5,572 bases of DNA from SYOC01 sp050185455 (GCA_050185455.1 JBFWZL010000444.1:1-5572); one strand, 5' to 3'. Counted from the first letter of the stretch, positions 1 through 5,489 are shown. The notes: generated by a model not told the origin, from the letters alone. Numbers and translations are program-made.

Positions 1-1
1 T

Positions 2-232
2 ACACTCACCGCCAGTGTAATCTTCTGGCTTTTCTTTCCTATGCGCTTCCAAGCCGAAATGGCGTTGTTACTGACCTTGATTCTCTTTCTCCACATCGTG
101 GGGGCGCTGCTCTTCATTCCCTCAATGGTCTCGCTGTTCAAACCACGCTTTGCAACGGCAGGAGCAGAGCCGCGGGAGTCACCCGCAAGTGCAGCCGTCT
201 CAACGACGCTGAACAAAGCGCCTTGGACTTAG
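2..232 (+). CDS. RND/MMPL-family exporter, C-terminal end (partial at left edge)
   Basis: This is the last 76 codons of an open frame that enters from outside the window and stops at TAG 230-232. The peptide has the usual end of an MMPL/RND exporter: a hydrophobic stretch (SVIFWLFFPM), a short loop with the family-typical RFQAEMALLL, then a final transmembrane helix (about 20 residues, ending FIPSMVSLFKPRF). A polar cytoplasmic tail of roughly 25 residues follows. Such proteins sit in the inner membrane and use the proton gradient to export lipids, hopanoids or other hydrophobic molecules; the substrate cannot be inferred from the tail. It is the only real plus-strand gene and converges on the FAD enzyme with 85 bp between the stop codons. 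I saw no clear hairpin-plus-T-run terminator in that gap. An internal ATG at 41 gives a shorter frame, but the homology-like sequence continues upstream of it, so 41 is not the true start. Confidence 0.85.
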   Translation, partial: TLTASVIFWLFFPMRFQAEMALLLTLILFLHIVGALLFIPSMVSLFKPRFATAGAEPRESPASAAVSTTLNKAPWT

Positions 233-317
233 GCTAAACAGAAGTGACGAAGCGAAACCACGCTGCAGCAAACTTCAGTGACCGATGGGGGAAAAACAAG
301 CCCGTCGCGGTCAATCA

Positions 318-1556
318 CTACACCTGCAGTTGCACTTTCGTCACGCCAAAGCGCAGTTCTCGCTGTTGACGCAGCCACGCGCGCTGGAGCAATCCGGTCT
401 TCGCTAACAGCGGCGCAATTCGCAGCAATGGTTTGACAAGCCATGGACGCTCACGCGCCCACCGTTGCCCGCGCACCTCACGCGACTGCAACGTCTGGAC
501 GCGCCGAAGCTCTCGCTCGCGTTCACGCTGAATTGCGTCTAGCGCCGACTCAAGATCGTCGCCGTCACGAAAGACAGGCACGAGGTAATTAGCGGCTACA
601 ATCGCATCCCGTAACGCCATGTTGATGCCTTGCGCGCGCACGGGAGACATGGGGTGCGCGGCGTCTCCCAGCAGCAAAACACCTTGCGCGCTCCAATGCG
701 CGCAACAACCAACAATCACGGCTAAACGCACTGGTCCTTCCAACTGCTTCTGATGAGTGTGGACATGCAGCGCAAGATCATCAGGCAGAAGGCGGGTAAA
801 GGTGTTCAACCAATCGCGACCGCTCACTGCTGACCAGCCGCCCTTCGGTAACATCCAAGCGACCTGGAGCCGCGCATCCCATGAGACATAACAGAGCGCG
901 ACTTCTGGGCCTGAGGCGTAGATTTGCATGGGGCAACGCCCCTCCAAGAACGGCGGTAAGGGAACTTTAAACCACAAAATATCGTAAGACTCAGGCAAGA
1001 GTTCAAGGTCAAGATTCGCGCGCTGACGGATCAAAGAGGCGCGACCATCACAGCCGATGACGAGATCAGCCGCAAGCTCGCGCTCCCCCTCTTCCGTGCG
1101 TACGCGTACGCCACAAACACGACCTTTGTCATAGAGTAAATCATGAACTGATTCTCCGGACAAAAAAGTAAAGCGTGGCAGCGTACGGGCTTCGGCGATT
1201 AACAACTCCAGCAGTTGAGGTTGTGGAATAACGCGCAACGCCAACGGTCCAAGCTCCACCGATGGCTCAACAATGGACATAATCTGACGTTTGTCAAGGA
1301 AGATTTCCCAAGACTCCAGATAGCGACAGGGAAGCGTCGCTAGTTTTTGTTGAAACCCCATCTGATAAAGAGCGTCGAGGCCGGTCGGCATCAGCCCTTC
1401 GCCGCGAAACACACGGTGGAAGTCAGTCTCACGCTCGATCAAGGTTACGGCAATGCCGTTTCGCGCCAATAACAGAGCAGTTGCCGCACCAGCGGGGCCA
1501 GCGCCGACGATGATGATTTGTGAAGCAAGAGAGTGTCGGATTGTTTCGTGCACCAT
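318..1556 (-). CDS. FAD-dependent monooxygenase/oxidoreductase (PHBH/UbiH-like, class A)
   Basis: The 412-residue protein has all three signatures of the class A flavoprotein hydroxylase family (FAD_binding_3). These are a Rossmann dinucleotide site GAGPAG at residues 18-23 with the ribose-binding Glu41 at the end of the second strand, the GCDG motif with following Arg (168-177), and the second FAD motif GDAAHPMSP (297-305). An RGEGLMP segment near residue 51 is also typical. Length matches the family. These cytoplasmic enzymes normally use NAD(P)H and O2 to hydroxylate or epoxidise aromatic or isoprenoid substrates; some are reductases. The substrate is not predictable here. The ATG at 1556 was chosen because the Rossmann strand begins just after it. 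A longer frame from 1715 reads through the heptamer repeat and the end of the upstream SDR gene, and its first 53 codons look non-coding. The Shine-Dalgarno sequence is weak. The gene lies 83 bp downstream of the SDR on the same strand, probably co-transcribed. Confidence 0.9.
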   Translation of the reverse strand: MVHETIRHSLASQIIIVGAGPAGAATALLLARNGIAVTLIERETDFHRVFRGEGLMPTGLDALYQMGFQQKLATLPCRYLESWEIFLDKRQIMSIVEPSVELGPLALRVIPQPQLLELLIAEARTLPRFTFLSGESVHDLLYDKGRVCGVRVRTEEGERELAADLVIGCDGRASLIRQRANLDLELLPESYDILWFKVPLPPFLEGRCPMQIYASGPEVALCYVSWDARLQVAWMLPKGGWSAVSGRDWLNTFTRLLPDDLALHVHTHQKQLEGPVRLAVIVGCCAHWSAQGVLLLGDAAHPMSPVRAQGINMALRDAIVAANYLVPVFRDGDDLESALDAIQRERERELRRVQTLQSREVRGQRWARERPWLVKPLLRIAPLLAKTGLLQRAWLRQQRELRFGVTKVQLQV

Positions 1557-1585
1557 CCCCGTATCTTGAAGGATATGCCCCTTAG

Positions 1586-1638
1586 ACTTCAAAACTTGAA
1601 CTTGAAACTTCGGACCTCGAACCTGGCGCTTGGAACTT
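1586..1638. repeat. Degenerate heptamer tandem repeat between two genes
   Basis: Between the SDR stop and the FAD-enzyme start the plus strand runs as successive units of about seven bases: ACTTCAA(A), ACTTGA, ACTTGAA, ACTTCGG, ACCTCGA, ACCTGGC, GCTTGGA, ACTT. The period is exact from 1600 to 1638. On the minus (sense) strand this is the AAGTTCA/AGGTTCG style of repeat, which reads KFQVQ-like when translated. Heptamer runs of this kind occur in the intergenic space of various environmental bacteria; no function is established that I can name. The array ends one base before the SDR stop codon. Confidence 0.75.
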
Positions 1639-1639
1639 T

Positions 1640-2404
1640 TTATTGCGCCATGTACCCGCCATCCACCGGAAGCGCATGTCCGGTCACGAACGACGCGACG
1701 TCGGAACACAGCCAAACAGCGGCCTCGGCGATCTCTCCAGGTTGCCCTAGCCGTCCGCCAGGCTGGGCAGCCACCATCCTGTCAATGAATCGGGACTGAC
1801 TTTCTCCGCCAGGTCCTCGTAACATTGGCGTATCAATCGGCCCAGGACAGACCGCATTCACCCGAATGCCTGACTTCGCATATTCTAGCGCAGCGGTTTT
1901 GGTGAGACCGATGACGCCATGCTTGCTCGCCACGTAAGCGCCACCGCGCCGCAGACCAACCAACCCAGCATCGGAAGAGGTATTGACAATCGCTCCACCG
2001 CCATTCTTGAGCATCTGGGCGATCTCGAACTTCATGCACAGCCAGACACCCGTCAAGTTAATAGCAATGACGTGGTCCCACTTCTCCTGTGTAATATCCG
2101 GGATAGCTTTGTTCGGCCCGGGAACGCCGGCATTATTATGCGCGCAGTCTAACCGACCGTAGGTCTGTACGGCTTTACTGATCAACGCTTCGACCTCAGC
2201 CGGTTTCGACACATCGGTCTTGACGAAGAGAGCGTCACCGCCGGCTTTTTTAATCAAGCTCACAGTTTCCTCACCGCCTTCAACCGCCACATCAGAGACA
2301 ACAACCTTTGCGCCTTCCCGCGCAAACGCGAGAGCCGTGGCTCTGCCGATTCCTGAACCGGACCCAGTCACGAGCGCAACTTTTCCTGCAACTAGTCCTG
2401 CCAT
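1640..2404 (-). CDS. Classical SDR-family NAD-dependent oxidoreductase
   Basis: The 254-residue protein is a textbook classical short-chain dehydrogenase of the usual length. Numbering from the ATG at 2404: glycine-rich cofactor loop TGSGSGIG (13-20), Asp38 at the end of the second strand (predicts NAD(H) over NADP(H)), NNAG at 90-93, Asn116, Ser144, Tyr157 and Lys161 of the catalytic tetrad (YVASK), PGPIDTPM after the sixth strand, and a C-terminal VDGGYMAQ. It should interconvert an alcohol and a ketone or aldehyde in the cytoplasm, possibly as a 3-oxoacyl or cyclic-alcohol dehydrogenase; the substrate is unknown. An in-frame TTG at 2410 would add two residues, but the AAGGAG sequence sits 9 nt from the ATG and only 3 nt from the TTG, so the ATG is preferred. 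It is the first gene of a likely two-gene unit with the FAD monooxygenase. Confidence 0.93.
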   Translation of the reverse strand: MAGLVAGKVALVTGSGSGIGRATALAFAREGAKVVVSDVAVEGGEETVSLIKKAGGDALFVKTDVSKPAEVEALISKAVQTYGRLDCAHNNAGVPGPNKAIPDITQEKWDHVIAINLTGVWLCMKFEIAQMLKNGGGAIVNTSSDAGLVGLRRGGAYVASKHGVIGLTKTAALEYAKSGIRVNAVCPGPIDTPMLRGPGGESQSRFIDRMVAAQPGGRLGQPGEIAEAAVWLCSDVASFVTGHALPVDGGYMAQ

Positions 2405-2413
2405 AGTCAAATT

Positions 2414-2419
2414 CTCCTT
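2414..2419 (-). promoter_or_regulatory. Shine-Dalgarno AAGGAG of the SDR gene
   Basis: AAGGAG on the minus strand lies 9 nt upstream of the ATG at 2404 and 3 nt upstream of the alternative TTG at 2410. This spacing decides in favour of the ATG. Confidence 0.75.
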
Positions 2420-2428
2420 CGTCCCTGG

Positions 2429-2457
2429 TCTTAATCTGCGAGCGCTGGCGCTGTCAA
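2429..2457 (-). promoter_or_regulatory. Candidate sigma70-like promoter of the SDR gene
   Basis: The minus strand has a perfect -35 hexamer TTGACA (2457-2452), a 17-nt spacer and a weak -10 candidate TTAAGA (2434-2429). A transcript would begin near 2422, immediately before the ribosome site. The -35 is consensus but the -10 matches poorly, so this is a moderate call. Confidence 0.4.
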
Positions 2458-2781
2458 GCGCCGCAATGGGGCCGTATCTCTGATGGATGCATCCAGAGGA
2501 TCACTGACTACTACTGCACTGGATTGCATCATGCTCTCTGCCTAAAAATCCTGGACCAAGATTCGCCCCAGCCCAGGGAGGCAACGACAATCAGACTCTC
2601 CTCCACGTGCTGCTCCCACGGAGCGCAACAGTTAATGGTGCCTCAGGCCTCCCCGGTCAAATTCCACCCACGGGCTCGGATGCACCAAATCACGAGGACC
2701 GACCTGGCACGGCCTACGCGGAGGAGGCGCTCTAGCGTACTCAGGGTTTCATTGTCAATGACGCGCCGCAGACGCATGGCA
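2458..2781. other. Intergenic stretch without a recognised gene
   Basis: No frame here gives a protein I recognise. It holds a perfect 12-bp palindrome, TGGATGCATCCA (2484-2495), flanked by CTCT and GAGG. It also holds a minus-strand 44-codon frame (2777-2643) that begins at an ATG 7 nt after an AGAGG sequence. The same frame continues past its TGA for a further 37 sense codons (to a TGA at 2532-2534) with a protein-like feel, so this could be a decayed gene. I cannot assign it to a family. Confidence 0.35.
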
Positions 2782-2848
2782 ATTCCTCTGAAAAAGAGAC
2801 AGAATGTAGCCTGGATGAAGCAAAGCGTAATCCAGGAACGAACGGGGA
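2782..2848 (+). repeat. 67-bp dispersed repeat, copy A (inverted copy at 5423-5489)
   Basis: These 67 bases are identical by eye to the reverse complement of 5423-5489. The unit begins ATTCCTCTGAAAAAGAGAC, then carries GTAG and a hairpin (CCTGGAT 2810-2816 with ATCCAGG 2830-2836). It ends at AACGGGGA. Weaker similarity continues on the 3' side for about 30 more bases (CCACTCCGT is shared), so the original element was longer than the identical core. No transposase gene accompanies it. Confidence 0.9.
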
Positions 2849-2892
2849 ATGGAGCAGGAATCCCGGATTCCACTCCGTTCCATCCGGGCTAC
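2806..2892. repeat. REPIN-like pair of GTAG-headed palindromes
   Basis: Two hairpin units face each other. The left unit on the plus strand is GTAG (2806-2809) followed by stem CCTGGAT/ATCCAGG (2810-2816, 2830-2836). The right unit on the minus strand is GTAG (2892-2889) followed by stem CCCGGAT/ATCCGGG (2888-2882, 2868-2862). A 25-bp spacer separates them. A GTAG head, a short hairpin and inverted pairing are the hallmarks of REP/REPIN elements, which RAYT transposases move in trans. No RAYT gene is in the window, so the family link is by structure only. Confidence 0.65.
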
Positions 2893-2945
2893 AGGCTTTT
2901 CATGGTCAAGGGCGCGCCACAGGCAAATGAACATTCCCCCGAAAG

Positions 2946-2971
2946 GTAGGGGCGGACCGCCGTGTCCGCCC
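2946..2971 (+). repeat. GTAG-headed palindromic repeat with 8-bp GC-rich stem
   Basis: GTAG (2946-2949) is followed directly by GGGCGGAC (2950-2957), a 6-nt loop and GTCCGCCC (2964-2971), a perfect 8-bp stem. GTGTAG follows. It has the same architecture as the REP units 54 bp to the left but a different stem sequence. It is probably a separate dispersed repeat family rather than a terminator, because no T-run follows on either strand. Confidence 0.6.
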
Positions 2972-2989
2972 GTGTAGGAGCGCGGGTTT

Positions 2990-3041
2990 GTCATTGCGAG
3001 CGGAGCGAAGCAATCTTTACCTGAAAACAGAGATTGTTTCG
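2990..3041 (+). repeat. GTCATTGCGAG-type palindromic repeat, partly truncated
   Basis: GTCATTGCGAG (2990-3000) leads into CGAAGCAATCT (3006-3016), a 14-nt loop, then AGATTGTTTCG (3031-3041), which pairs over 11 positions with one G-T. Elements opening with GTCATTGCGAG and containing GAAGCAATCT are common dispersed intergenic palindromes in many bacterial genomes. The expected closing arm (CTCGCAATGAC) is absent, so the right half looks eroded or truncated. Confidence 0.6.
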
Positions 3042-3103
3042 TCGTCTGTGACTTATACTCAGAAACAAAATCTTCGTCCCGTACTGGCCACGCGTGGCAG
3101 CCC

Positions 3104-3161
3104 GTCATTCCGGGCGAGCCACGCGAGACCCGGCATCCAGGAGCAACAGACTGGATTCCCG
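3104..3161 (+). repeat. GTCATTCCGGG-type palindromic repeat
   Basis: GTCATTCCGGG opens a unit with stem CCGGG/CCCGG (3110-3114, 3129-3133). A second small stem follows, ATCCAG/CTGGAT (3135-3140, 3151-3156), running into TCCCG. This resembles the widespread GTCATTCC...ATCCAG intergenic palindrome family. A 12-bp palindrome GCCACGCGTGGC (3087-3098) lies just to the left. A second CTGGATTCCCG arm starts but does not complete, suggesting a truncated tandem unit. Confidence 0.55.
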
Positions 3162-3337
3162 TCTGCGCGCTTGCTTATCTTTACCTACATTTCTCTTACT
3201 TAGCGGAGGCACCAAAAATTGAGCGCAAAAACGCTGCTGAAACCGGTTGTTATGACGCGGCGCGCGCATCTTCAGAATCGAATGCCGTCTTCAGGCAGTC
3301 GTGCAGTTCGCGCATGGTAAGCAGCTATTAAGCGACG
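3162..3337. other. Intergenic stretch, no supported gene
   Basis: Only very short frames occur. The best is a 21-codon minus-strand frame (3315-3250) starting MRELHDCLKTAFDSEDARAA, which lies downstream of the HsdR-like remnant and could be a fragment of the same or another lost gene. I do not recognise it. Confidence 0.3.
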
Positions 3338-3454
3338 TTATTGACGGAGCCGATCAAGGTCCGAGCGAAGGGGGTGGTCCGCGAAGAAACGCCAGCCAGC
3401 GGCTTCGAGCAGCTTGTTGATCTTGATGCGGGCTGTGACTTCTTTGTCGGACAC
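3338..3454 (-). pseudogene. N-terminal remnant of a type I restriction HsdR-like protein
   Basis: A 38-codon frame opens with GTG at 3454 and stops at TAA 3340-3338. Residues 2-24 include SDKEVTARIKINKLLEAAGWRF, which matches my recollection of the N-terminus of HsdR-family type I restriction subunits (an Arg/Lys-Ile-Asn-Lys-Leu-Leu-Glu-x-Ala-Gly-Trp-Arg-Phe-Phe start ahead of the nuclease domain). Similarity ends after about residue 26 (FAD), and the remaining residues are unrelated before the stop. HsdR proteins run to many hundreds of residues, so nuclease and helicase domains are missing. An AGGA sequence 7 nt upstream of the GTG suggests the native translation start survived. No hsdM or hsdS is present. 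A new short gene of unknown role is the alternative. Confidence 0.6.
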
Positions 3455-3611
3455 TCGGGTTCCTATCTCACTGGAAATGGTTGACCGTCATAGCTACTGA
3501 GTATGCGGTTACATATGTGGCCGTATAAGGCGTTATACCCCAGGAGGATAAGGCATCGGGAGAAAGCAGAAGGCAGTCTCGACAATTGATAGGTGATCAC
3601 GGACCCACGAT
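3455..3611. other. Intergenic region between nitroreductase and HsdR-like remnant
   Basis: No gene is visible. It contains the inverted repeat listed separately, an ACATATGT palindrome (3511-3518) and GTGATCAC (3593-3600). No convincing rho-independent terminator follows the nitroreductase stop. Confidence 0.4.
3523..3538. promoter_or_regulatory. Inverted repeat GTATAA-GGCG-TTATAC, possible operator or -10 region
   Basis: A perfect 6-bp dyad with a 4-bp spacer lies about 70 bp upstream of the HsdR-like GTG. It is AT-rich and contains TATAAC and TATACG on the minus strand, either of which could serve as a -10. It may be the leftover control region of the lost restriction gene. No cognate regulator is in the window. 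Confidence 0.3.
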
Positions 3612-4256
3612 TCACCACTTCTCGTAATGCACTAGCTTACTCAGCGGAATTTTCGGCGCTCTTGTTTTTCGTGGTTTTTCGGTAGGATAACCAATGGTGA
3701 TCAAGCCGACTGGACGCACGTGATCAGGCAAAGCAAAAATCTTGGCGACCTCTTGGGGATCGTACGCCCCGACAAAGCACGCGCCTAAACCCTGCTCCAC
3801 CACTCCCAGTAAAATGAGCAACGACGCAAAGGCGGCGTCTACCAAGCTATAAAATGAGCCGCGCGCGCCATATTTATTTCCTACTCGTTGAATATCAGCG
3901 CACGTAGCGATGACGAGAGGCGCGGTGGCGACTGACTGCTGTCCGCCAGCAGCCTTCGCCAGCCGAGCGCGCACAGCGGGATCTTTCACGATAATGAACT
4001 CCCAGGGTTGCAGATTGCCGGCGTTGGGAGCGCGAACCGCGTATTCGAGTAGACGCTGAATTTTTTCTTCCGGAACCGGGTCGCTTTTGTAGGCGCGGAT
4101 CATGGTCCGGCGTTTGACCACCTCCGCAAAACTTCGTGACGAGTGTCCGTCCGTGGTTTCTTCGCCAATCGCAACACTACTGCTGTTCCCGAGTAATAAT
4201 GTAGCGGCGGCAGTTTGCAAAAATTGACGGCGGGTCGATGGCGAACGACGAGGCAT
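3612..4256 (-). CDS. Tat-exported nitroreductase-family flavoprotein
   Basis: The 214-residue protein begins with a twin-arginine signal: STRRQFLQ at residues 7-14 (R9, R10), then a hydrophobic AAATLLLG region, with cleavage likely near residue 30. The mature part is a nitroreductase-family FMN fold: RRTMIRAY (49-56) and APNAGNLQPWEFIIV (76-90) correspond to the FMN-binding Arg and the SSGNxQPW segment. The C-terminal GLITIGYPTEKP is also typical. The family reduces nitro groups, quinones or enones, or does other flavin chemistry, with NAD(P)H or another donor. Tat export implies folding with FMN before secretion to the periplasm, where NAD(P)H is not available, so an unusual electron donor is expected. 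It starts 24 bp after the QHNDH beta stop, so the two are very likely co-transcribed. An in-frame TTG at 4265 would add three residues; neither start has a strong ribosome site (GAGAAG nearby). Confidence 0.88.
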   Translation of the reverse strand: MPRRSPSTRRQFLQTAAATLLLGNSSSVAIGEETTDGHSSRSFAEVVKRRTMIRAYKSDPVPEEKIQRLLEYAVRAPNAGNLQPWEFIIVKDPAVRARLAKAAGGQQSVATAPLVIATCADIQRVGNKYGARGSFYSLVDAAFASLLILLGVVEQGLGACFVGAYDPQEVAKIFALPDHVRPVGLITIGYPTEKPRKTRAPKIPLSKLVHYEKW

Positions 4257-4280
4257 GGCTAGCAAATCGCTTCTCGATTC

Positions 4281-5375
4281 TCATCGCTGAACGAATCGCA
4301 GCCCATTGCCGCCGCCACTCTGGGGATGGCCAAGGGGAATTTTTTTGCGGAGTTCGAGCGTCTCCGAATCAAATACCGCGACATCGGACCAGTTGGAGCC
4401 GCAGTAGAGTTTCTGCCCTTCAGGATGCATAAACGGCGCAAAGTAGGTATTCGGCAGCGGTACGGACTTTTCAATCTTCCGGGTCTGCAAATCCACTCGC
4501 CACAAATTATTGTAACTGAAGTACGCCTTCCCATCCTGCGGTCCCAATGCTCCGGTGAGCACATAATGTTCCGCGGTAAAGGGTTGCAGCTCCGTGATTC
4601 TGAGCTCCGGGTCTTCCTGCTTGAGATCTAACGAAGCGATGCCAAGCGTCATCTTGCCGGAAAACGCATCCGTCGTGACCGTGCCAAAGGATAACACATG
4701 ATCGTATTCTTGATACAGGTTGAAGGCCGGTAAGCCGTCGGTCCGTGCGATCCCTGTTATGTTGCGGTTCAAAAGAGGAATTGTGTCAATCTGCTTCCCC
4801 TGTTCAATGTCGAGCACGGAGATATCTTGCCCGACACTAAAGGCGTACAAACGCTTGCCGTCTTGTGAAGACGCCAGCGCCATGACCTGACGCGGCGCGG
4901 GAATCGTGCGAATGGTCTTGTTCGTATCGAGATCAATGACGCGGATGCGATTCTCTTGGGCTTCATAGCTGCCGACGCCCTTTTTGACAGGCATCTCGTG
5001 AATGAAGAGACGAGTGCCTTGTACGTTCACGTCGATCGCCATTGTGCGCACGAGTTCGTCGTCATTCGTCAAGGGAAAACTGCTCACCTGTTTCCCCTCA
5101 TCTAGATCCACCAAGGCAACCGACTGCGCCAGATCGTTTACAACATATGCATACTGAGGGCGCACTGGATTCGTGGCGATGTTCATCGCCGGACCTCTTC
5201 CTTCTAGCGCGATATCTTTGGCAACGGTATCCGTCTCTGTGTCGACTACAACAAGGTTGTTCGGTTGCGTAGAGGCAAGCAGATACCACTTGGCCCACGC
5301 GGTATGAGGGAGACCGAGCAGAGCCAGGCCGATTATTAACCCAGTACACTTCATATGACGATTAGGCTCTCCCAC
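4281..5375 (-). CDS. qhpB: Quinohemoprotein amine dehydrogenase, beta subunit
   Basis: The 364-residue precursor has a Sec signal peptide (KCTGLIIGLALLGL, predicted cut after AWA at residue 28) and then seven repeats of the beta-propeller type. Examples are YLLAS...VVVDTET near 31-48, YAYVVN...LVDLDEGK near 75-95, IRVIDLDTNKTIRTI, RLYAFS...VLDIEQGK, and a last blade with LYCGSNWSDVAVFDSETLEL. The APRQVMAL segment (160-167) and VPLPNTYF closely match what I recall of the Pseudomonas and Paracoccus QHNDH beta subunit. With the dihaem alpha and CTQ-bearing gamma subunits it forms the periplasmic enzyme that oxidises primary amines to aldehydes and ammonia, passing electrons to a copper protein or cytochrome. 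The gamma gene ends just upstream. GTG at 5375 is preferred because AAGGA lies 6 nt before it. ATG at 5354 gives a neat 21-residue signal peptide but has poor ribosome-site spacing. Confidence 0.85.
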   Translation of the reverse strand: MGEPNRHMKCTGLIIGLALLGLPHTAWAKWYLLASTQPNNLVVVDTETDTVAKDIALEGRGPAMNIATNPVRPQYAYVVNDLAQSVALVDLDEGKQVSSFPLTNDDELVRTMAIDVNVQGTRLFIHEMPVKKGVGSYEAQENRIRVIDLDTNKTIRTIPAPRQVMALASSQDGKRLYAFSVGQDISVLDIEQGKQIDTIPLLNRNITGIARTDGLPAFNLYQEYDHVLSFGTVTTDAFSGKMTLGIASLDLKQEDPELRITELQPFTAEHYVLTGALGPQDGKAYFSYNNLWRVDLQTRKIEKSVPLPNTYFAPFMHPEGQKLYCGSNWSDVAVFDSETLELRKKIPLGHPQSGGGNGLRFVQR

Positions 5376-5380
5376 GATGA

Positions 5381-5386
5381 TTCCTT
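5381..5386 (-). promoter_or_regulatory. Shine-Dalgarno AAGGAA for the GTG start of the beta subunit
   Basis: AAGGAA on the minus strand puts its core 6 nt before GTG 5375. The alternative ATG 5354 has only a GGGAG run 12-14 nt away, so this site supports the GTG start. Confidence 0.5.
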
Positions 5387-5422
5387 ACCCTTACGGAGTG
5401 GACTCTGGAATGCCCGCACCGC

Positions 5423-5489
5423 TCCCCGTTCGTTCCTGGATTACGCTTTGCTTCATCCAGGCTACATTCTGTCTCTTTTTCAGAGGAAT
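5423..5489 (-). repeat. 67-bp dispersed repeat, copy B, between the gamma and beta QHNDH genes
   Basis: This is the reverse complement of 2782-2848, with no mismatch that I can find. In the sense of the operon it carries GTAG (5465-5462) and hairpin CCTGGAT/ATCCAGG (5461-5455, 5441-5435). The second, inverted palindrome present in copy A is degraded here: the partner arm cannot be folded and no GTAG closes it, although traces such as CCACTCCGT (near 5393-5401) remain. It lies 24 bp after the gamma stop codon and 47 bp before the beta GTG, so it must be transcribed if the operon is continuous. Confidence 0.9.

Noticed and set aside
233..317. Bidirectional terminator between the convergent exporter and FAD genes
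   Set aside because: Only a GCTGCAGC palindrome (262-269) and a 5-bp GAAGT/ACTTC pairing with a long loop were found, without a proper T-run.
318..1556. The FAD enzyme as QhpG, the tryptophan dihydroxylase of QHNDH maturation
   Set aside because: It belongs to the same broad flavoprotein class but lies about 2.7 kb from the qhp genes behind a repeat cluster, and is paired with an SDR. I see no QhpG-specific feature, so the link is not supported.
1586..1638. Heptamer array as a CRISPR
   Set aside because: The units are 6-8 bases with no spacers, unlike any CRISPR repeat-spacer structure.
1557..1715. 53-residue N-terminal extension of the FAD enzyme (start at 1715)
   Set aside because: It reads through the end of the SDR gene in another frame and the heptamer repeat. 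The Rossmann fold begins just after the ATG at 1556.
2524..2949. 141-codon plus-strand frame
   Set aside because: It spans unrelated intergenic DNA and the whole REPIN-like repeat, with no recognisable domain. It is best seen as chance.
2946..2971. Rho-independent terminator
   Set aside because: The 8-bp GC stem is strong, but neither side has a T-run and no gene ends close by. The GTAG head fits a dispersed repeat better.
2755..3108. 117-codon minus-strand frame ending in SLFQRNCHASAARH
   Set aside because: The peptide is produced by translating the palindromic repeats (for example the MERSGIRDSC and FLDYALLHPGY stretches) and has no independent support.
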